Below, one piece after another: positions 56,346 to 64,000 of a stretch of DNA of 64,000 nt (the stretch's first letter is position 1; every line of letters starts with the position of its first letter). Position numbers and translations under genes: made by a program. A model generated the notes under the pieces. It saw only the letters and a program-made list of their open reading frames with translations. It did not search any database and was not told the DNA's origin. The stretch is from assembly GCF_028389875.1 (NCBI RefSeq), contig NC_084665.1, positions 122,654,602-122,718,601 of the forward strand, written 5' to 3'. This stretch comes from Rhea pennata (Eukaryota; Chordata; Aves; Rheiformes; Rheidae).

Positions 56346-57943
56346 ACTTATTTCTTAGAAGGCTGGATTAACAATGACTGGATGAAATAAATACTTCCTG
56401 CTTTTTGTACGTCCAGTCTACGAAGACTGTGAGATCTTCATGGGAGAGTCTATTTTTCATTTAGCATTTCGATTACATTAAGCTCCATGGATACTTCACA
56501 ATGCACCGTAATATTATAACTACTACTGGCATCAGTAATAATTCTGTTAGTAACAGTGTTGTGGAGAGGTGCAAAATCTTTAGCAAGCAATAGACTAACT
56601 GTTTCTCATAATAACCCCATGCCTGATGTGAGAGTACAAAACGGATGGCAAAGATTTTACCTATGGTGCAGATTTTTTTGTTAAGATTCTTCATCATTCC
56701 TTCCACCGACTCAGTTTTTTAGATGGAAGGAGGAGGCAAGACAAAGCAGACAGACTTCAGGCAGTTATCGTTATTTTAGACTATTTCAGTCATCTAACAT
56801 CTTTAAGATGACAACTCTAGCAGTTGTTGAAATAATGGCAGGTGATCACCTCAAAGTAAATTTGAGATGTCCTGTTATTATCGTTAGTAGTGATGTCAGG
56901 GGAAATTACAGAAAAAAAAATGTTCTAGTACAGATGATGAAAGTATTATTTTTTTTTTAATCCCAGAAGACAAATTTGAGGGCTAACGTGCATGCTAGCT
57001 GTATGTTACCTGTACTCAAAGTATCACATTATTCCTAACCTTTGCTTCAAGCAATGGACTTTCTCATTACAGCTGCAACTTAGAAATAATATTCCAAGAG
57101 GAAACTGTGACTTTGTTTTTGTCCTTTTGATGTATCAGGAAAGCAAATCCCATATGAATTTCATGTTACATCATCATCTCCTGGCTGTTTGAGCTACAGC
57201 TCCTATCCTCGTATGGAGGAAAGATGAGGGTATCGCACTCAGGTCCTTTGGACATTCCCACCCCGTGCAGAGAGGAACAGGAACTGCACAACCTGCCTTA
57301 GGTCCAAGAGCAGGGTTTATATCACCTGACTGCAGCTGTCTCAAATGTTTCTGCAACTGAATTGATATAACCTGAATTTACTTCATAATCAATGGAGAGA
57401 AATAGGCATCTCCATAGTCATTTGGACCACCACTGAGAACATGTAGATGAGGCGAGTTAGTCTCTGCAGACATCTATCTTCCTCTATACAAGATCCAAAA
57501 GAGGAGCCTAGGTTGACTGCTTAGACTTCAGCAATAAAGTTATACACTTAAACTATACATGTATAGCATATATACACAAACTGACTTGACATACAGATTG
57601 TAGACTAGCTCTTTTCCTCTGGAGCCTAAAGGGAAAGTTCTTTTTCCTCTTACCAACTCAGAGGTCCTCAGCACAGTTACTCCACCCCAGGAGGTGGATC
57701 TTCAGGTCTCTTGCTCAGTGATTTGGTGGCCCAGCTCAGGTCTAAGCATTTGTCCTTGGACCATTATCCAAGCATACAGCGCTGATACCAGTTTGCAGTG
57801 TGCTCTGAGGTCCCCTATAATGACAGAAGAAATGCAGAAGATATTGTATGGGTTTGCTGTTTGACAATGGCCAACTATACACTCCTTCCTACTGACTCCA
57901 ATGAGAATTGAATTAATCCCTTTGTCCAAGGTGAGGTCTCCAA

Positions 57944-57948
<5 letters not shown>

Positions 57949-57979
<31 letters not shown>
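57949..57979. repeat. Homopolymer T tract (31 T)
   Basis: Uninterrupted run of 31 T in intron 2, with no recognisable retrocopy attached. Confidence 0.9.
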
Positions 57980-57981
<2 letters not shown>

Positions 57982-58499
57982 TTAAAACAGCTTCTTCAGC
58001 TCTCCATCTGCAGCTAACAGACTGGTAGCTGTCATTTGAGCTGCTTCCAAATTAACTATGAGCATTTCTGCAGGTCCTTTGAAAAAGTGGATCTGATTAA
58101 GGAAGAATGCATATTTTCAGTAAAAAAATCCAAGGCTAAAAGGCACAGTTTTCTTTCACACTTGAAAATATATTTAATACTCTTAATCAATAAAAATATT
58201 CTTTGCAGAAAGTAAAGGATATTTCCTTTTCAAAAATCTTACACAATTGTCTGAACTCACCTCACTTTCATTTTTATACTGTTTCATGGCAATGCTCATT
58301 CTGATGTCTGGCTTATTTAAGGTTCTTTATTGGATACACCTTTTCCGTGTGTTGATCTCATTTAGCAGGAGTTTCGTTCCTTGTACTTAGTATGTATCAA
58401 TGAACATCACATTTACGTTTGGCTCATTTGGGCTGGAAAGGAGCTGCATCATGGCAGAAATTATTTAGCTCCATGTATATCATCCCTAATAGGGCAATG

Positions 58500-58720
58500 T
58501 CAAATTCAGCCTTGAATAGCACCATTGCTGGCAATTCTATAACCTGCCTTGACAGCTTATTCCAGTGCTTAAATGGCCATACATTTATAAAGATATTTCT
58601 TAATATTTTCCTTGCTGCAGCTTATGCCTATAACTTCAGAGTCTGTCTAGCCTGACTTTGGAGTGTAATTTTTTACAGTGTCTCTTTATGTATTTGCAGA
58701 TACTTTTAGGATATTTTATG
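58500..58720 (-). mobile_element. Old CR1 LINE fragment
   Basis: The + strand carries, in the order expected for a CR1 complement, ATTCTATAACCTGCCTTGAC, AGCTTATTCCAGTGCTTAAA, a TTTCTTAATATTTTCC block, TTGCTGCAGCTTATGCC and a TTTATGTATTTGCAGA block. The frame is lost. The boundaries are approximate, with decayed sequence on both sides. Confidence 0.65.
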
Positions 58721-61700
58721 TGTAGGGCTGTGCATACCTCATCTCGGATATCATTTCCTACCAGATCTTTTTCTGTATATCTTTTACTCTAGTTCATACT
58801 TTCTTGTTAAATCCACCAGATTGATAGATGGATGGTGGCTTGTAACTTCTGATCACAGCTGGAGCACTACAGATCTGCAGCTAAGAGCAGATATGGGATG
58901 GGCTGAGCCTTGGAAGAGCATGTCCTTGGCGTGTGGAGGAAAGTTGCTGTATTATACTGGCCTTTTCCTTCTGCTGGGAAGGAGAGGTGGGCTCTACTAC
59001 CTGAGGAAGCAAAGAATGAATGATCCTGCATTCTGTCAACCACACAGTCTGCTCTTCTTGATTACTTTGTGCTTTTACAGGAAAATCCAAAGTTATGCTT
59101 CTGTTTCTTCCAGTGAAAACAAAAGGCAGCAAATGCATTTACTTTCTCTTGGAATATATTTTATGTACAATTAGCCTGTGGAACTCACTGGTGTAGGGTA
59201 AGTTTGCGGCCACAGATTCAACCTGATTCAGTAAAGGTTGAAGTTTTTTAAATTGTTATGAATCCAATTGCAACATTAAAAGCTAATAGTAAGGAAGAAG
59301 TATAAAATTTAATGACCACATTCGCAAGCCCAGTTAGAAAATGGACACGAAGAAAATTCACTTGTGGAGTTTTCCCATTGCTGCCCTCTTGCAGTTTGAT
59401 TATTTACCCCTAAAGAACCAGGAACAGGATACAGAACTCAATGAACTGTTTGCCAAATGTTAGAAATCAATATTTGTCTACCATATTCAACTTTAATGGC
59501 ACAAACTGCACAGTATTAAAAACTTTAAAAGTCTATTGCAGAGGCAAAAACAACAGTAAAAAGACTTTACTGGCTATCCTATCTTTTATACAGTCTCCTC
59601 TGTACAATCACTAGTCAGTCACAGTTGTAATAATTCAGTTTTATTCCATTTCCAGTCCTTTCTTTCTCTCCATTTCTTTCCCATGAAGGAATTTCTAGTC
59701 TCTGGTGGAATAACTGCCTGCAGTAACATATTGCACACTGAAGCCACACTGGCTCCTGCCTCTTTGCTCGTCATCCATGAGTGACTCAAGTAATAACAGC
59801 AACTTGTGTTATTCAACCGGTGTCTTCCATATCACTGGCATAACTGTGTGTTACTGGCCTTCAGACAGAGATATACTCAGATATTGCAGCTGTGACTTTC
59901 TACACAGTAATCGTGCTGGATGTGGTGAACCACGCATTTGGTGATTCATCCACACCTGGCTAATTGTAAGACGAGGAAGAACGTGCTATTCTGGATGCTC
60001 AAAGAGGTGGTGAGAGTTGTGCCAGTGAAAGGTGTAGGCATGGAGCTGCCGGTAGCACCACCAACTGAACAAGCTGAAAACTTCAGGCCTTTGCAGCTTC
60101 AGGTCACTAAAGATGCTCTTTAATTTTTGTTCTGCATGGTTGGATATACTGTCCTGAGCCTCGGCTGAATTCCAGTGTGCATAATTGCACTGCTATCTTT
60201 TTCAAATTCCCCCAGCTGTGCAGGTTAGATACGATATTCATAAGCACTGCCTGGTTCCAAATACTACGCAGGTGGTGCTCAGTTAAACAGCGCTGTTCTT
60301 TCCCCAGAGATGGCTGAATTTCACTAGTGAATGAAGTGACCACATAACATGGTTAGACAATCATTCCATGTACCTTGAGCATGCAACTATGTCCTGGCAT
60401 GTGGTCATTGCATTTCCTGCTGCGATCTGTGTTATTTTAGCAGTAGAGAATGCTATGATTGAAGGAAGATTTTTGGATTTTTGAAATCCAAGCACTTTCT
60501 AACAGTTTGATATGACTCTTAGACCTGCCTAACATAGACATCGTAACTCACATTCAAATGCAAATCAGCAACAAAGATTTTAAGTGCTATAGCTTTTTCT
60601 GGTGTTGTAGATTCAACTGTCATTGATATGTATATAGAGGGAACTACTTTGATAGCTTAGCCATTAAACCAATTAGTACTATTAGTATAAAATGATAACT
60701 TTGCAAATTTTCCATTAATTCAGAAACTGCAGGTAAGTTAACTAGAGGGAGCACTTGCATTGCTTTATGAAGAGATGGAGCAAGAGATTACGGCACACCC
60801 TGTGAAACTCTAACGAGTGAAGTCTTGTGTTTCTTTAGTTTTTAGTTGATACTTTTACTATTACTGTTGAGAAATACAATTTTCAAGGGAGGATACAGAG
60901 CTGCAGAAGCAGAAGGCAAAGAGGTGTTGTGCATACTGAACACAGAGCATGGAACCTCTTGTCCTTCTGCAGTAACTTTTAAGGCAGTCTAGCACAAAAG
61001 TTTTTCGTTAAAGTAATTTAAAGCTTGTGAAACTAGACTGAGAGCCCTGGGGAAAAAAGAAAGAAAGGAAAAAAAAAAAGCTGTTTGTGCTCAGTGTAGA
61101 TACCACAGTAAAAGGAAAGTATGTGAACAACAAAATCAAACCTCCTTTAAATGCTCATTCTTCTCCTGGGAGCAGCTGAAAGAGAGAAGACCTCACACGA
61201 GAGATGTTAGCCCACTACTGAAAGCATTACCAAAGAGTGTTATACTGGGGCTGTACAAAAGTGGAATATATTAGGCAAAAAACAGTACAAAAATCCCTCC
61301 GCTCACACTGTCCGTGAGCTTCAAGAACCATTTTCAGAAGAAGGAGCTGTTGGACTGCTCCAGTCCTTGGCTCTCTGCAAGGGTACAGCTCAGTGCCTTT
61401 TGTGAAGGTAATTGCTGTGTGAGCTTTCAGTGTCTCTCCCATCAGAGCTAAGGAACAGTAAGAGTTTTATTGTGTAGCTAGCCTGCTTTTAAAGCAATAA
61501 CCTTGGTTGGATATTGAGGGATGGAAGGCTTTACAAATCATAGATAGAAATGTTCTTCCTCTTTCTTAGATCATTTGAAGTCAAATTCTGAACACTGCAG
61601 CTCATGAAGCACATTCCAGAAGAGCCCTTATGTGGATTTTGACCTCTAATATACCTACTTTTTCCCTAAAGGCAAAGTGATAGAATCTATTTATGGTCTA

Positions 61701-62271
61701 ATTCCCCGAAAAATTGTAAGAAGAAATTGTGACTAAAATCTCTTCTGCTCTGTTCGCAACTTTTGAAAGTGATCAGGATATGTTATCTGTGGCCAAGGAC
61801 AGACAGACGAACATGGATGCATGCACAAACATAGAATAAGATGTAAAATGACACAAAAGTGTTAATTCCCATTTCTTATATTTAAGAAAAAAGAAAAAGT
61901 AAAAGCTTTCACAATAATTAAATCACATCCACTGGAGAGTTTTATTCAAAAGTTAATTCTGGAAAAAAATATTTTGTCAACATTAAAATGCAAAAATATT
62001 TTCTGTGCTTCAGGAGACCTTGGCTTGCCTTTTATGACCTCTTCTACTCAACTCTTTCATGACTGTGTACCATTTCCCTGGGGATCTGACACTGTGTTGC
62101 AAAACACACACCAACGATGCATTCCTTATGAAACTTTATCTGTTAGCTGTTGATAATCTTTCCTTGGAATTTATTCAATGTTTCTTTAATAAGATAGAGG
62201 TATCTTTAGTTTCCTTAGTCAGTGGTCAGTGATATATTTATTGTCTTTTATGGGAACAGATTGCAAGGCTC

Positions 62272-62313
<42 letters not shown>

Positions 62314-62664
62314 AGAAAGGAGTTATTTGACCTGCCACTGGTATGGAAAAGCAAAAGCATCATTAAAACTGTCAAAAAACCTGCATATCAGGTTCTTCCA
62401 TGACTTTTCCCTTAATAATGTGTGTAAGGGGTCACTGATTCACTGATCATTTGAATGGGCAAGTGGAGAACATAGTTCATGCTGGAGTTCCCTTATTAGC
62501 AAGGTTAAGCAGAAGTCATTAGGAATGGACTTTTTTTCCTCTTTTTTTTTTCTTTTTTTCACATAGAGAAGACTTGATTCAAATTTATGTGACAAAATAA
62601 AGGTGATATGTTTCAAGATTGTAAGTTTTAGCTCCAGACCCCTGTACTGAGTTCAGTATGTGTA
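58721..62664 (+). other. PTCHD4 intron 2, second part
   Basis: No gene or further exon is recognisable. It contains a 35-T homopolymer at 62273-62307, just before the next CR1 pieces. The other open frames are short and without domains. Confidence 0.55.
62273..62307. repeat. Homopolymer T tract (35 T)
   Basis: Uninterrupted run of 35 T in intron 2. Confidence 0.9.
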
Positions 62665-62830
62665 GTAATGGAGTGATGGAACTGAAAGGAAGTCCTAGAT
62701 CATTGAATCCAACTTCTTGTGACTGCAAAGTCAGGATTTTAAGATTTCTTAAACCTGAATCTGAATGAGGAAGTATCACCTCATCTAACTTTAATCTTCT
62801 AAAATTTGGGCATCTATTCTAAACTCGAGG
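62665..62830 (-). mobile_element. Old CR1/L2-like LINE 3' end
   Basis: The + strand words GGAACTGAAAGGAAGTCCTA, GATCATTGAATCCAACTTCT and GTGACTGCAAAGTCAGGA are a decayed form of the usual complement GGAACTGGAAGGGACCT, GGTCATCAAGTCCA and CCCTGCACT. The remainder is too diverged to align by eye. Confidence 0.45.
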
Positions 62831-62867
62831 GTGATTTCTCCTGTCATAAGTGTAAAGAAGCTAAGAA

Positions 62868-63360
62868 TGACTCTATGAGGTCAAGCCAAGGCTTCATCAA
62901 ATTGAGTATCCTATCTCTAGCAATGGTAAATAACAAATGGCTTGGAAAGAAGAGCAGGAAAGGGTAAGTGTACAATGGCTCAGGAAACTAAAGATGATGT
63001 CTTTGTAGTTAGCAGCTCTTAATAGATTTTTCTCTTAAGGGTTTTGTCCAGCTGCTTTTTTGCCACGTAAACTTGTAGCAACCCCAGCACTCCTAGAAGT
63101 TCCATTGCTTAAAACCACGTTGAATGAAGAGTTACCTCCTTAGGTTTGTTTTAATTCCATTGCCTGTTAAGTTCACTGATGACCTTGGCTCTTGTATTGG
63201 AAGAGACAGTGAAAGAGTTCTTCCCTGTAGAGCTTCTCCATATCATTCATGATTTTATAATCCTTTCATCCATCAGGCTTGTGAGGTCCCGGCTGTTTAT
63301 ACATCTCTCATATGAATCCATTTCATATGTTTTTGATCATACTAGATTCTTTAGCTCTAC
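62868..63360 (-). mobile_element. Ancient CR1/L3-type LINE fragment
   Basis: Nearly 500 bases follow the complement of an old amniote CR1/L3 3' region in the correct order. The blocks are a TTGAGTATCCTATCTCTAGC head, an AATAGATTTTTCTCTTAAGG block, a TTTGTTTTAATTCCATTGCC block with CTGTTAAGTTCACTGATGAC, then AGAGTTCTTCCCTGTAGAGC, and TCCATATCATTCATGATTTT. The order and spacing make the call fairly safe in spite of high divergence. Confidence 0.72.
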
Positions 63361-64000
63361 TAATTTTTAATGAAATTTGGAATGCAAATTCTCTGAAAAC
63401 TCTTTGAAAATCCAGAGCCACATATTTGGAGGAGTCCCAAGTTTGTAAAGGAAAAATGCTAGCATGCAGACTTTACAGCTTAGAGAAAGATAATGTGGCT
63501 CAGAGGCATAGCATCCAGCTCATGTACAAGTCTTGGTATCCAAAAATGTACAGAGAAATATCTACTTTTCTCTTTGAGTTCCTGAAAAGAAAGCAAATAC
63601 ACAGTTTCTGGAAAAAATAGACAAACTGGCACTGCATTCTAGAAATGTAGTTGGAACCTAAACAGTTATAGTTGACCTAAAACAGGCACCGATATCTAGG
63701 CAGCCAAAAGCATCACGAAGCAGCATGAGAGAATTGCTCAGATCTTTCCAAGTCCCTGGTTGGATTTTGTAGCTCCTGGTGAACCACTATAGTCAGCACA
63801 TCCTAACTGACCCTTGTCAGTATCTGGATTAGTATAAAGTTATTGAGAGCCATATGAGCTTTATCTACACGTCTAGATCACCAAGGGACAACGAACAATT
63901 AAAATCATTCCTTTATAATATTGATACTCTTCAAAAAGAAGAGCCCTCCCCTCCAGTCCCCAGGACCTGGAGAAGCACAGTACTGCTGTGGGACACTGCC
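63361..64000 (+). other. PTCHD4 intron 2, to the end of the window
   Basis: No gene or repeat recognised. The third PTCHD4 coding exon has not begun by the end of the window. Confidence 0.6.

Overview
The window looks like chromosomal DNA from a bird. Most recognisable repeats are CR1 LINEs. The two best-preserved, full 3' ends finish in the ATTCTATG-type octamer repeat that is a hallmark of avian CR1, and there is no mammalian-type L1 or Alu. A tRNA-Ile-derived SINE-like unit with a CR1 tail at about 8.2 kb recalls the tRNA-Ile/CR1 SINEs known from passerines, so a passerine or related lineage is possible but not proven.

The only protein-coding gene I can support is the 5' part of PTCHD4 (Patched domain containing 4, also called PTCH53), on the + strand. 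A CpG island at about 24.95-25.51 kb leads into coding exon 1 (25719-26318, residues 1-200). A 24.5-kb intron follows, then coding exon 2 (50776-51256, residues 201-360 plus one base). The remaining coding sequence, which in other vertebrates is one large last exon, is not in the window and must lie to the right of 64000. The splice junctions join in phase and give the N-terminal cytoplasmic segment, TM1, the first extracellular domain and the start of the sterol-sensing domain.

Positions 1-24.9 kb are intergenic and contain no convincing protein gene, which fits the gene-poor flank of this locus. This part holds several CR1 copies of different age, one intact-looking tRNA-Thr(AGT) gene, a degraded tRNA-Ile unit fused to a CR1 tail, an amniote MIR-type SINE remnant and simple repeats. 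Intron 1 (26.3-50.8 kb) and the visible part of intron 2 (51.3-64 kb) hold decayed CR1/L3-type LINE pieces, a second MIR-type remnant, microsatellites, a CpG-rich patch near 43 kb and several short palindromes.

I do not see a clearly new multi-gene system. The most unusual local structure is the tRNA-Thr / tRNA-Ile / CR1-tail composite at 8089-8334. The PTCHD4 start region is also notable, with three closely spaced ATGs that could set the level or form of the protein.
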